Counted from the first letter of the stretch, positions 1 to 6,514 are shown. The stretch: 8,644 nucleotides of DNA from Methanomicrobiales archaeon (GCA_012798365.1 JAAZNH010000205.1:1-8644), one strand, 5' to 3'. The notes: a model not told the origin generated them from the letters alone. Numbers and translations are program-made.

Positions 1-1
1 A

Positions 2-811
2 AAACCGTCCCTGTACCCCATTCAGATGCAGCGGGTTGCCGGAATCATCGGCTGGATAATTACGGTCACGCTCTTCTCGCTGCCGTTTCTCTTTGTTACC
101 TGGTATCTTCCCCTTTTCCTCTACGTACTGCTGGCGCCGTTCCTCCTCAAATGCTGCTTCGCGTGGCGCTCCCTTGAGGAACACACGCTTGCGGTTGTCG
201 CAGCACTGAGCGAGGGTATTGAATCAGGCCGGGAGAAAGTCGGTATGCTGGTCTCCCGCGACACGGCCCGGCTCGACCGCGATCACATCCTGTCTGCCGG
301 CTATGAATCCATGACCGAGAACCTGACCGACAGCATCATCTCCCCGCTCTGTTTCTTCTCGGTCTTCGGGCTTGCCGGCGCTGCTTTTTTCCGGGCGGTC
401 AATACCATGGATGCGATGCTCGTGTATCGCGATGAGCGCGAACGGCTCGGGTGGTGCGCTGCCCGGATGGATGATATCTGCAATTTCATTCCGGCCCGGA
501 TCACCGCGTTCCTCCTCCTCCTCTGGTTCATTCCCCGGGGGACGTTCTTTGATGCAGTGCGGATCCTGCGCAGGGACGGAAAAAAGCGTCCGGGTTTCAA
601 TGGCGGGATTGTCATGGCGGTCATGGCCGGGGGAACAGGAATACGGTTTGAAAAACCCGGGGTTTATACGATTGGGGATGGCAGGCGTTCGCTGGATGAA
701 GGGGGACCGGACATCATCGCGGCGGCACGGGCAGTGACCCTCATCTTCTCAGTGGTTGCCGTTAGTGCACTGTTTTTATTGGGTACAATGATCAATAGTA
801 CCGGCATATGA
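2..811 (+). CDS. cbiB: Adenosylcobinamide-phosphate synthase CbiB/CobD, N-terminus missing at window edge
   Basis: Integral membrane enzyme of cobalamin biosynthesis that joins adenosylcobyric acid to aminopropanol (or its phosphate). The reading frame is open to the left edge, so the Met at 26 is probably internal and the true start lies outside the window; 269 residues are visible against about 300 or more for the family. Counting from that Met, hydrophobic segments lie near 6-45, 105-122, 158-170 and 235-255. Family hallmarks are an SRDTARL motif (77-83), the GYESMTENLTDSIISP stretch (92-107; usually A.IE..AEN..D...P), NTMDAM.VYR (126-135) and AARMDD.CNFIPARITA (145-161). A glycine-rich FNGGIVMAVMAGG segment (191-203) matches the usual conserved C-terminal region. 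The stop overlaps the pdxS start as ATGA, suggesting translational coupling. Family assignment is firm; the exact substrate form (aminopropanol or its phosphate) is not visible. Confidence 0.88.
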   Translation, partial: KPSLYPIQMQRVAGIIGWIITVTLFSLPFLFVTWYLPLFLYVLLAPFLLKCCFAWRSLEEHTLAVVAALSEGIESGREKVGMLVSRDTARLDRDHILSAGYESMTENLTDSIISPLCFFSVFGLAGAAFFRAVNTMDAMLVYRDERERLGWCAARMDDICNFIPARITAFLLLLWFIPRGTFFDAVRILRRDGKKRPGFNGGIVMAVMAGGTGIRFEKPGVYTIGDGRRSLDEGGPDIIAAARAVTLIFSVVAVSALFLLGTMINSTGI

Positions 812-1704
812 AACTTGAAGAACTGAGATTTGGCACTGAGCTTCTCAAGCGCGGTTTTGCATCCATGCAGAAAGGGGGCGTAATCATGGATGTCGTCAAT
901 GCCGAGCAGGCTAAGATTGCCGAAGAAGCCGGAGCCGTCGCAGTCATGTCGCTTGAACGGGTCCCCTCCGATATCAGGAAAGCGGGCGGTGTTGCCCGGA
1001 TGGCTGACCCCGAGAAAGTTACCGAGATCATCGAAGCGGTCTCGATCCCGGTCATGGGGAAGGTGCGGATCGGCCACTTTGTCGAAGCACAGGTGCTGGA
1101 AGTCCTTGGCGTGGACATGATCGATGAGAGCGAAGTCCTGACACCTGCAGATGAACAATACCATATTGACAAGAAGCAGTTCAAGGTTCCGTTTGTCTGC
1201 GGCGCCCGGAATCTCGGCGAAGCACTCCGCCGTGTCAATGAAGGTGCAGCCATGATCCGGACCAAGGGTGAGGCAGGTACCGGTAACGTTGTCGAAGCAG
1301 TCCGCCACATGCGCACGATCATGGGGGAGATCCGGATGCTCCGGGGACTCGACAAACAGGAGATGGCAGACTATGCCCGGGAGATCGAAGCTCCCGCAGA
1401 GCTGGTTATTGAATGTGCAGAGCGCGGCCGGCTCCCGGTGGTCAATTTCTCGGCCGGCGGCATTGCCACCCCTTCTGACGCAGCCCTGATGATGCAGCTT
1501 GGGGCCGATGGTGTCTTTGTCGGTTCAGGGATCTTCAAATCCAACAATCCCGAGCTGATGGCAAAAGGCATTGTTGAAGCCGTCAACCACTTCGATGATC
1601 CGCAGGTGATTGCAAAGGTCAGCACCGGCCTTGGCGATGCAATGCCGGGCCTGGATGTCCACAAGCTCCGCGAAGACGAGGTGCTCCAGACCCGTGGACG
1701 CTAA
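808..1704 (+). CDS. pdxS: Pyridoxal 5'-phosphate synthase, lyase/synthase subunit PdxS
   Basis: Synthase subunit of the DXP-independent vitamin B6 pathway. It builds PLP from ribose 5-phosphate, glyceraldehyde 3-phosphate and ammonia delivered by PdxT, as a cytoplasmic (beta/alpha)8 barrel that forms dodecamers in the family. The 298 residues are a normal full length. By alignment from memory with the Bacillus enzyme, Asp28 (in GGVIMDVVN), Lys85 (in PVMGKVRIGH; the ribose 5-phosphate Schiff-base lysine) and Lys153 (in MIRTKGEAGTGN; the second active-site lysine) are all present. Phosphate-binding glycine motifs occur at NFSAGGIATPSDAA and GADGVFVGSGIF. The ATG at 808 overlaps the cbiB stop by four bases and starts a canonical N-terminus, so it is very likely correct. 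The C-terminus holds the pdxT ribosome binding site and start. No separate promoter is visible, so expression from the cbiB transcript is likely. Confidence 0.97.
   Translation: MKLEELRFGTELLKRGFASMQKGGVIMDVVNAEQAKIAEEAGAVAVMSLERVPSDIRKAGGVARMADPEKVTEIIEAVSIPVMGKVRIGHFVEAQVLEVLGVDMIDESEVLTPADEQYHIDKKQFKVPFVCGARNLGEALRRVNEGAAMIRTKGEAGTGNVVEAVRHMRTIMGEIRMLRGLDKQEMADYAREIEAPAELVIECAERGRLPVVNFSAGGIATPSDAALMMQLGADGVFVGSGIFKSNNPELMAKGIVEAVNHFDDPQVIAKVSTGLGDAMPGLDVHKLREDEVLQTRGR
1678..1683 (+). promoter_or_regulatory. Ribosome binding site for pdxT inside pdxS
   Basis: GAGGTG, complementary to the 3' end of archaeal 16S rRNA, ends 10 bases before the GTG at 1694. It lies within the last codons of pdxS and decides the GTG as start over the upstream ATG at 1610. 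Confidence 0.7.
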
Positions 1705-2284
1705 TATCGGTGTTCTGGCCCTCCAGGGGAACGTGAGCGAGCATATCGATGCGTTCCTCCTTGCGCTTGAGCGGACCCGGCACGGCTCCGCATCCGAGGT
1801 CTTTGAAGTCAGGAGCCCCGCCGATCTTGCTGACTGTACTGTGCTTGCAATCCCGGGGGGGGAATCAACAACCATCTCCCGGCTGATTGACAAGAACGGG
1901 TTGTATGAACCCATCCGCCAGTTCAGGGGTGGCATCTTTGCAACCTGTGCCGGTATGGTCCTGATGGCAACAGAAGTTGCCGATCCCCGCATTCACCCCC
2001 TCGGTCTCATGGATATGACCGTGGACCGGAATGCGTTTGGCCGGCAGAAGGAATCATTCGAAGCCGATCTTCCGATTGCAAGCCTTGAAGGTGGACCGTT
2101 CCACGCAATTTTTATCCGGGCACCGGTGGTTACCCGGGCCGGAAGCCGTGTCACCACGCTTGCCCGGCTTGAACAAGGTATTGTTGCGGTAGAGCAGGGA
2201 AAGAACATAGCCCTCTCGTTCCATCCGGAACTGGGTGACGACACCCGCTTTCATGAGATGTTCCTGAAAAAGAACGGCATTTAA
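1694..2284 (+). CDS. pdxT: Pyridoxal 5'-phosphate synthase, glutaminase subunit PdxT
   Basis: Class I glutamine amidotransferase subunit that hydrolyses glutamine and channels ammonia into PdxS. The start chosen is GTG at 1694, giving 196 residues beginning MDANIGVLALQGNVSEH, the standard PdxT N-terminus. A longer frame opens at ATG 1610, but its extra 28 residues are simply pdxS read in another frame. GAGGTG at 1678-1683, inside pdxS, lies 10 bases before the GTG and matches the 16S rRNA anti-Shine-Dalgarno. The catalytic triad is visible: Cys85 in FATCAGM, His177 and Glu179 in SFHPEL. PGGEST (54-59) is the usual oxyanion-side loop. The overlap with pdxS is 11 bases, which would support balanced production of the two partners. 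Length and motifs are those of an intact enzyme. Confidence 0.96.
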   Translation: MDANIGVLALQGNVSEHIDAFLLALERTRHGSASEVFEVRSPADLADCTVLAIPGGESTTISRLIDKNGLYEPIRQFRGGIFATCAGMVLMATEVADPRIHPLGLMDMTVDRNAFGRQKESFEADLPIASLEGGPFHAIFIRAPVVTRAGSRVTTLARLEQGIVAVEQGKNIALSFHPELGDDTRFHEMFLKKNGI

Positions 2285-2300
2285 CCGGTCAATCCCATCA

Positions 2301-2324
2301 TAATTCTTTTCTGAATAATTTTAT
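2301..2324 (+). terminator. T-rich stretch after pdxT, possible transcription end
   Basis: Short T runs (TTCTTTT then AATTTTA) begin about 20 bases after the pdxT stop with no strong hairpin, which fits intrinsic archaeal termination. The runs are short, so this is a weak call. The rest of the 152-base gap up to 2436 contains an A9 tract (2377-2385) and the promoter of the next gene. Confidence 0.35.
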
Positions 2325-2394
2325 GGGCAATTCGTGATCGATATGGCCGGGCGTGTAGCAGCAATAAGATAGTGAGAAAAAAAAACAATCATTT

Positions 2395-2402
2395 TTTATA
2401 AA
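2395..2402 (+). promoter_or_regulatory. Archaeal TATA box for the SPFH protein gene
   Basis: TTTATAAA sits inside a T6/A-rich block, preceded by an A-rich stretch that could serve as the TFB recognition element. A start site about 25 bases downstream would fall near 2424, leaving a leader of roughly 13 bases. That leader includes GGAGA at 2426-2430, which is 6 bases before the GTG start at 2437. Confidence 0.6.
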
Positions 2403-2436
2403 AATCCTGCAAACCGGAATACACTGGAGAATTATT

Positions 2437-4263
2437 GTGATTGGTGAGATACTGATTGCATTTGGTGCCTTCATCCTGTTCCTGATGGGCCTCACCCTTG
2501 TCAGGGATGATGAAGTCGGAATAATGACCAGGAACATGCTTGGAAGAGGGCTGCCACAGGGGCAGATCATTGCCACGAAAGGTGAGGTCGGTGTCCAGGC
2601 AGACATCCTCATGCCCGGCCTTTACTGGCGAATACCGTTTATCTGGAAGATTGAACGGGCAAAAGTGACCACCATCAAACCGGCATTCATCGGGATCGTG
2701 GAATCGATCGAAGGAAAACCCATCCCGACCGGCCGCCTGCTTGGCGATGAAGTGGAGTGCAACTCGTTCCAGGATGCCCAGGCATTTCTGGAGAATGGCG
2801 GGTGCAAGGGACCCCAGGTAGCCGTCCTCCGGCCCGGTACCTACCGTATCAACACCAAGGTCTTCCGGATCCGCGAGGCTCCCGCTACGGAAGTCCCAAG
2901 TGATAATGTCGGTGTGGCCACAGCCCAGGACGGAACTCCCCTCCCCTCCGGCTACAGTATCGCACCGGAACCAACGGGCGACCACAAGCATTTCCAGGAC
3001 GGGCAGGCGTTCATCCAAAACGGCGGTTATCGTGGCACCCAGCTGGAAACACTCCAGCCCGGTGAGTACTACATCAATCCTCTTCTGTTCGATGTTGCGC
3101 TTTCGGATGTAGCCATCATCCCGCCCGGGTACGTTGCGGTTATCATCTCAAGCGTGGGAAAAGAGATCGAGCGACCCCAGGTGCAGGCACCAAAAATCGA
3201 TGAGATTCCCCACCTGAACCACCCAATCCACGAAGCTATCGAGACCCCCCTCATCACCAACAAAAGTGAACGAGGCATTCTCCGCGAACCCGTGGCCCCG
3301 GGGAAATATAACCTGAACAGGATTGCCTACCGTGTCGAGATGGTCCCGACAAGTGCAATCACAATTGACTGGGCAGAGAAGCCGGTCATCCGTGAGACCC
3401 GGCCCCTACCGGGAGTGGGTGCATACCCATCAGACCAGTCCGTGAAGGTCTCGGAGTTCTTCAACTACAACCAGCTCAAGTTCACGTCCAAGGACGGCTT
3501 CCAGCTGGAAGTCGAGGTCCGGCTCATCATCCGTGTCCCGCCTGCCAATGCCTCCTACGTTATCTCACGGTTCGGGTCGGTCAACAATCTTATCGAACAG
3601 GTTGCCCATCCCCTGATTGACTCATCGTTCAGGAATGAAGCCGGCGACCGGGCTGCCATGGATTTTGTCCACAGCCGATCAACGATCCAGGCAGCATCAC
3701 TCGAGAAAGTGAGAAAGGAGTTTGAGAGTTACCAGGTGGAAGTCCAGGGACTCCTGATTGCGTACATCAAGGTTGATGAAAAACTGCTCGAGACCCAGAC
3801 CCGTAAGGAAATCGCTGTCCAGCAGCAGCAGCAGTATGATGAGGAAGCAAAAGCCCAGGAACGCCGGATTGCCGTTGCCGAGAAGACGGCGCGTGCCGAT
3901 AAGCAGCCGGATGTCATTGCGGCAAAACTCTCCATTGAGATCGCGACCGATAAGGCTGAAGCGAATCGAAAGGAAGCAGAGGGTATCCGTGATGCAACCA
4001 AGACGAAGGCTGACGGGCAGTCCTACGAAGCCCAGCGCGTGGGTGAAGGTATGGCTGCAGCGTACAAGGCGCAGACCGATGTCATCGGACCCGAGCGGGT
4101 TGCCGCGATCAAGCTCATCCAGGAGATCGCTACAGGAAAGGTTCTCATCACCCCGAACGTCCTCGTTTCCGGGGACGGGAATGCGGGCGGCAGTCTTCTG
4201 AATGCGATCCTGGCCTCATGGCTGGGACAGAACAACCCGCAGAAGGAAGAAGAGAAGAAATAA
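2437..4263 (+). CDS. Membrane-anchored SPFH (band 7/flotillin-like) protein with N-terminal repeat modules
   Basis: Predicted scaffold protein of the stomatin/prohibitin/flotillin superfamily; such proteins form large membrane-associated oligomers, but the role of this one is not known. The GTG start at 2437 is supported by GGAGA six bases upstream and gives a hydrophobic anchor at residues 4-22. Next come about four related modules (roughly 26-80, 83-153, 156-228, 231-310), each built round an L.PG.Y.IN...F.V-like core; modules 2 and 3 also share a FQD.QAF..NGG..G.Q signature. The SPFH domain spans about 345-450 (KFTSKDGFQLEVEVRLIIRV at its start). An Ala/Glu/Lys/Gln-rich coiled-coil region, with QQQQQ at 462-466, covers about 452-535. 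A small-residue segment and a charged KEEEKK tail follow. At 608 residues it is longer than stomatins and closer to multi-module flotillin-family proteins. No NfeD gene is adjacent. It appears monocistronic. Confidence 0.85.
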   Translation: MIGEILIAFGAFILFLMGLTLVRDDEVGIMTRNMLGRGLPQGQIIATKGEVGVQADILMPGLYWRIPFIWKIERAKVTTIKPAFIGIVESIEGKPIPTGRLLGDEVECNSFQDAQAFLENGGCKGPQVAVLRPGTYRINTKVFRIREAPATEVPSDNVGVATAQDGTPLPSGYSIAPEPTGDHKHFQDGQAFIQNGGYRGTQLETLQPGEYYINPLLFDVALSDVAIIPPGYVAVIISSVGKEIERPQVQAPKIDEIPHLNHPIHEAIETPLITNKSERGILREPVAPGKYNLNRIAYRVEMVPTSAITIDWAEKPVIRETRPLPGVGAYPSDQSVKVSEFFNYNQLKFTSKDGFQLEVEVRLIIRVPPANASYVISRFGSVNNLIEQVAHPLIDSSFRNEAGDRAAMDFVHSRSTIQAASLEKVRKEFESYQVEVQGLLIAYIKVDEKLLETQTRKEIAVQQQQQYDEEAKAQERRIAVAEKTARADKQPDVIAAKLSIEIATDKAEANRKEAEGIRDATKTKADGQSYEAQRVGEGMAAAYKAQTDVIGPERVAAIKLIQEIATGKVLITPNVLVSGDGNAGGSLLNAILASWLGQNNPQKEEEKK

Positions 4264-4280
4264 TTTTTACTCCTTTTTTT
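4264..4280 (+). terminator. T-rich transcription end after the SPFH gene
   Basis: TTTTTACTCC followed by a T7 run lies directly after the stop codon at 4261-4263, in the 24-base gap facing the convergent DUF3795 gene. T-runs without a hairpin are the usual archaeal intrinsic terminator. The same bases are A-rich on the other strand, so they would not terminate the convergent operon. Confidence 0.6.
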
Positions 4281-4287
4281 CGCCTGC

Positions 4288-4698
4288 TTAATCCACCGGT
4301 TTTCCACACCCGTAACAGGTGCGTTTGTAGGGATCAACACACTCCCCGCAGGCAGGGCAGGTGTATTTCTCTTGGGAATTACTCATCCATTCCTCCGGAC
4401 CATCTTTGATGAGTAAACGGCAGTTTTCCTGGAGGTCGATCTGGTATTTCTTCCGGTAATTGGCGTCCAGGTTTTTCCGGGTCGGGCATGGGAATGCTGT
4501 ACATTCCCCGCAATGGGAAAGCTTCCTGTCCTGGACACAGGACCGGATATGGCACTTCCATTTTGACGTCCGTTTCTGGTGGGGATTGTCTGAACGGCAG
4601 CCATGACATCTTCCTTCGCGATAACATGAGGTGAGTGCACAGTCGACACCGCACATCCCGATAGTATCTGCAAAGCTCGGAGACATAACCACCTTCAC
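4288..4698 (-). CDS. Cysteine-rich DUF3795 protein with C-terminal zinc ribbon
   Basis: Small predicted metal-binding protein of unknown function. The 136 residues contain 16 cysteines. The body (about 14-100) has the DUF3795 pattern: MCGVDCALTSC (Cys16, 20, 25), C..C (31, 34), W.C.IRSC (49, 54), HCGEC (63, 66) and FPC (69-71). The tail carries two CxxC knuckles, CPACG (114-118) and CYGCG (128-132), typical of a zinc ribbon, with an extra Cys120. The start taken is GTG at 4698, overlapping the stop of the glycosylase gene as GTGA. An ATG four codons in (4684-4686) with AAGGTGG just before it is a real alternative, giving 132 residues. It is last of four minus-strand genes. DUF3795 membership is recognised from the cysteine pattern. 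Whether it binds zinc or an Fe-S cluster cannot be told from sequence. Confidence 0.8.
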   Translation of the reverse strand: MKVVMSPSFADTIGMCGVDCALTSCYREGRCHGCRSDNPHQKRTSKWKCHIRSCVQDRKLSHCGECTAFPCPTRKNLDANYRKKYQIDLQENCRLLIKDGPEEWMSNSQEKYTCPACGECVDPYKRTCYGCGKPVD

Positions 4699-5408
4699 CA
4701 GTCTTTCTTCATTGCCTCCGCTTTCAGATCCTTCGGCATCAGCTCGATGGCATACCGGAGCGCCGTCCGGGGCATCTGCCGTTTGTTTGTCATGACAAAC
4801 CCGAAAACCTCATCCGTGTGCTTCCGGCTTGCCTCCTTGAGAAGCCACCCGTACCCTTTCTGCACCATATCGTCCTTATCGGTCAGCAGCAGGGTTGCAA
4901 TCGCCATGGATTCATGGAGAAACTTCCCGTGTTTAGCCGGAACAATGAGGGAAACCGCAGATGCCCGGCGCATCCAGCGGTTCTCTGATTGCGTCCAGCG
5001 TTTCAGTTCATCAGTAGTATCCGGAAACTGTTCAATAAAATCTCCCATCGTATGGTTGCAGAACCCGTCGCAGGAAGCCCAGTTGGTGATGTATGTATCA
5101 ATCCAGCGCCGGAAAACTCCAAGGTCATCCCGTTCGTAGGTCTTCGAGAGGGAATGGGCCCACTCGGAGACAATAAACGACTCTTCCATGTAGCCGGACT
5201 GGTAGAGTTCCTCGCAGAGGGCGAAGATCTCCGTTTTCGGCCGGCCTTTCACGGTCTTCCAGTGCTTTTTTGCCAGAGCAATTACAGTGGCAGTCTTCGT
5301 GCCATAGCACCGGATCTCCTCCTTGAAATACCGTTTCGAGCTCTCCTGGATTGCGGGATCGGCGATGCTCTCCAGCTCCTGTCGTATCTGTCCAATGACC
5401 GGGTCCAT
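4695..5408 (-). CDS. AlkD-like DNA alkylation repair glycosylase (HEAT-like repeats)
   Basis: Predicted DNA glycosylase that removes positively charged N3- or N7-alkylated purines, from the all-helical HEAT-like repeat family. The 237 residues are full length for AlkD-type enzymes. The residues known from the Bacillus cereus AlkD active site appear at nearly the same positions: Trp110 and Asp114 in NWASCDGFC, Arg148 in WMRRAS and Trp188 in GYGWLLKEA (W109, D113, R148 and W187 in AlkD). Conserved surroundings such as KTEIFALCEELYQSGYMEE and NRWMRRASAVSLI also fit. The ATG at 5406-5408 has no clear Shine-Dalgarno, and only a weak TTAT lies about 27 bases upstream. It starts 66 bases after the acetyltransferase stop and overlaps the DUF3795 start by four bases. 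Catalytic residues are intact, so activity is plausible; substrate preference is unknown. Confidence 0.88.
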   Translation of the reverse strand: MDPVIGQIRQELESIADPAIQESSKRYFKEEIRCYGTKTATVIALAKKHWKTVKGRPKTEIFALCEELYQSGYMEESFIVSEWAHSLSKTYERDDLGVFRRWIDTYITNWASCDGFCNHTMGDFIEQFPDTTDELKRWTQSENRWMRRASAVSLIVPAKHGKFLHESMAIATLLLTDKDDMVQKGYGWLLKEASRKHTDEVFGFVMTNKRQMPRTALRYAIELMPKDLKAEAMKKDW

Positions 5409-5474
5409 GAAAAACGTGTGGCGGAAAGGGGGATAAGGGACTCGGTATGCGGGGGGTGAAGGTGAACGCGAAGA

Positions 5475-5948
5475 TCAGGGTATCTTCTGTTCAAGGACGG
5501 TCATCCGCGGGTAGAACCTGAATTTCCGGTAGAAGGCAAAAGCCTCCTCATTTCCGTCTGCCACCCAAACCTGGATCCTGCCTGGGTTCTGTGCGCTGAG
5601 CCATGCAAGAACGCGTTCCATGAGGGCTGTTCCTACGCCCCGTGAGCGGAATGCCGGAGCGACAAACACGGATTCGATCTCTGCATCCCCCGCCGGGTTG
5701 ACTGAGCTGACGCAGTACCCTACGCAGATGCCCCCAGCCGGGTCGCTTGCGAGGTCGATCCGGAACCGGCCGGCTCCTGCTATCGTTGCAAAGTGAGCCT
5801 TCCGATCATCAAATGTCATCCGGCTGTATACATCCCTGAACGCCCGGGCACGGGTGTTATGGTGCCTGTTGAGTTCATTCCAGAGGGAGCGGATCCGTTC
5901 AATGCCGGAGAAATCTGTTACAGAGTATTCAATGGATGGCGGGGCCAT
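5475..5948 (-). CDS. GNAT-family N-acetyltransferase
   Basis: Predicted acetyl-CoA-dependent N-acetyltransferase, 157 residues, the usual length for a single GNAT domain. Acetyl-CoA binding motif A is visible as ESVFVAPAFRSRGVGTALM (92-110), with the R-x-x-G-x-G signature at Arg101, Gly104 and Gly106. The C-terminal motif is seen as NEEAFAFYRKFRFYPR (133-148), where Tyr140 is the usual position of the general-acid tyrosine. The acceptor cannot be predicted. The ATG at 5946-5948 follows the regulator's stop by 21 bases. The linker holds GGAG straight after the stop and GAAGGA about 10 bases before the start, so the gene very probably shares the regulator's transcript. No signal peptide or membrane segment is present. 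Confidence 0.87.
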   Translation of the reverse strand: MAPPSIEYSVTDFSGIERIRSLWNELNRHHNTRARAFRDVYSRMTFDDRKAHFATIAGAGRFRIDLASDPAGGICVGYCVSSVNPAGDAEIESVFVAPAFRSRGVGTALMERVLAWLSAQNPGRIQVWVADGNEEAFAFYRKFRFYPRMTVLEQKIP

Positions 5949-5969
5949 GACGGGAGTTCCTTCGGCTCC

Positions 5970-6341
5970 TTATTTCTTCTTCGCCCTCTTTGTCGGGCAC
6001 TGGTGTTTTGAAGCTTCCTCAATGCCGAGATATTCGGCACCCCAGTTGCAGAGTGCCTGAAGGATGGGGATCAGGGTTTTTCCAAATTCAGTGATGGCAT
6101 ATTCGACCCGCGTCGGTACTTCAGGATATACTGTGCGCGTGATGACACCATCCTCCTCCAGCTCGCGGAGCTGTTTCGTCAGCATCTTGGTATTCACCCC
6201 GGGGAGTGCTTTTTGCAGCTCGGAGAACCTCATGATGTTGTCTCCCAGCGCCCAGAGAATGAGGGGCTTCCATTTCCCGCCGATAACATCCAGCGCCGCC
6301 TCGACCGGGCACCGGTAACTTTTCCCGTTCCGCGAGTACAT
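5970..6341 (-). CDS. HxlR-family winged helix-turn-helix regulator
   Basis: DNA-binding transcription regulator of the HxlR type, usually a dimer, 123 residues. Family motifs are CPVEAALDVIGGKWKPLILW (11-30), RFSELQKALPGVNTKMLTKQ (38-57; recognition helix region), LRELEEDGVI (58-67) and the wing RTVYPEVPTRVEYAIT (69-84). Cys11 occupies the N-terminal position used for thiol sensing in YodB/HypR-type HxlR proteins; Cys98 and Cys115 are further candidates for a disulfide. The lysine-rich tail (KRAKKK) is not typical of the domain. The start at 6339-6341 is supported by GAGGT eight bases upstream. It is divergent from the flavin reductase gene and heads the acetyltransferase-glycosylase-DUF3795 string, so it may control either side or itself. 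A thiol-sensing role is inference. Confidence 0.92.
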   Translation of the reverse strand: MYSRNGKSYRCPVEAALDVIGGKWKPLILWALGDNIMRFSELQKALPGVNTKMLTKQLRELEEDGVITRTVYPEVPTRVEYAITEFGKTLIPILQALCNWGAEYLGIEEASKHQCPTKRAKKK

Positions 6342-6357
6342 TTTAAGTTACCTCAAT

Positions 6358-6370
6358 GAAACTATGTTTC
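6358..6370. promoter_or_regulatory. Palindrome GAAAC-TAT-GTTTC, candidate operator
   Basis: A perfect 5+3+5 inverted repeat in the divergent intergenic region, 17 bases upstream of the hxlR start codon. It covers the transcription start expected (about 6367) from the minus-strand TATA box at 6389-6396. That placement suits autorepression by HxlR. One short palindrome could also arise by chance. Confidence 0.35.
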
Positions 6371-6388
6371 CATATTACCTGTATTTCC

Positions 6389-6396
6389 TATATATT
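6389..6396 (-). promoter_or_regulatory. TATA box for the hxlR operon
   Basis: AATATATA on the minus strand (TATATATT on plus) lies 48 bases upstream of the hxlR ATG. A start site about 25 bases downstream would leave a leader of about 26 bases that includes the GAGGT ribosome binding site at 6350-6354. Confidence 0.5.
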
Positions 6397-6463
6397 CAGT
6401 TAAGGCAGATTTTAGATTAATGGTTCAGATTGCCCTTGCAGAAGAATTGTATGTATTTCGCCT

Positions 6464-6470
6464 GTATATG
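6464..6470 (+). promoter_or_regulatory. Candidate TATA box for the flavin reductase gene, with inverted repeat at the predicted start
   Basis: GTATATG lies about 48 bases before the ATG at 6515, giving a predicted transcript start near 6490. An inverted repeat TCCGC-AGGT-GCGGA (6488-6501) covers that point and could be an operator or a small leader hairpin. The element is less AT-rich than the other boxes here, so the call is modest. Confidence 0.4.
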
Positions 6471-6514
6471 GCTTTCTGATCCGGTAATCCGCAGGTGCGG
6501 AACGCGAGGCAATT

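Noticed and set aside
664..1308. 214-residue minus-strand open frame opposite cbiB and pdxS
   Set aside because: It is antisense to pdxS, whose conserved active-site residues are unmistakable. The translation shows no family motif.
1610..1693. Upstream ATG extension of pdxT by 28 residues
   Set aside because: The added residues are pdxS coding sequence in another frame, and the GTG at 1694 has a good ribosome binding site and yields the canonical PdxT N-terminus.
2389..3018. 209-residue minus-strand open frame over the start of the SPFH gene
   Set aside because: It lies antisense to a clear coding gene, shows no motif, and ends in the promoter region.
3823..3837. CAG-type codon run (five glutamines) in the SPFH gene as a repeat element
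   Set aside because: It is a short Gln run within a coiled-coil region and not a separate repeat array.
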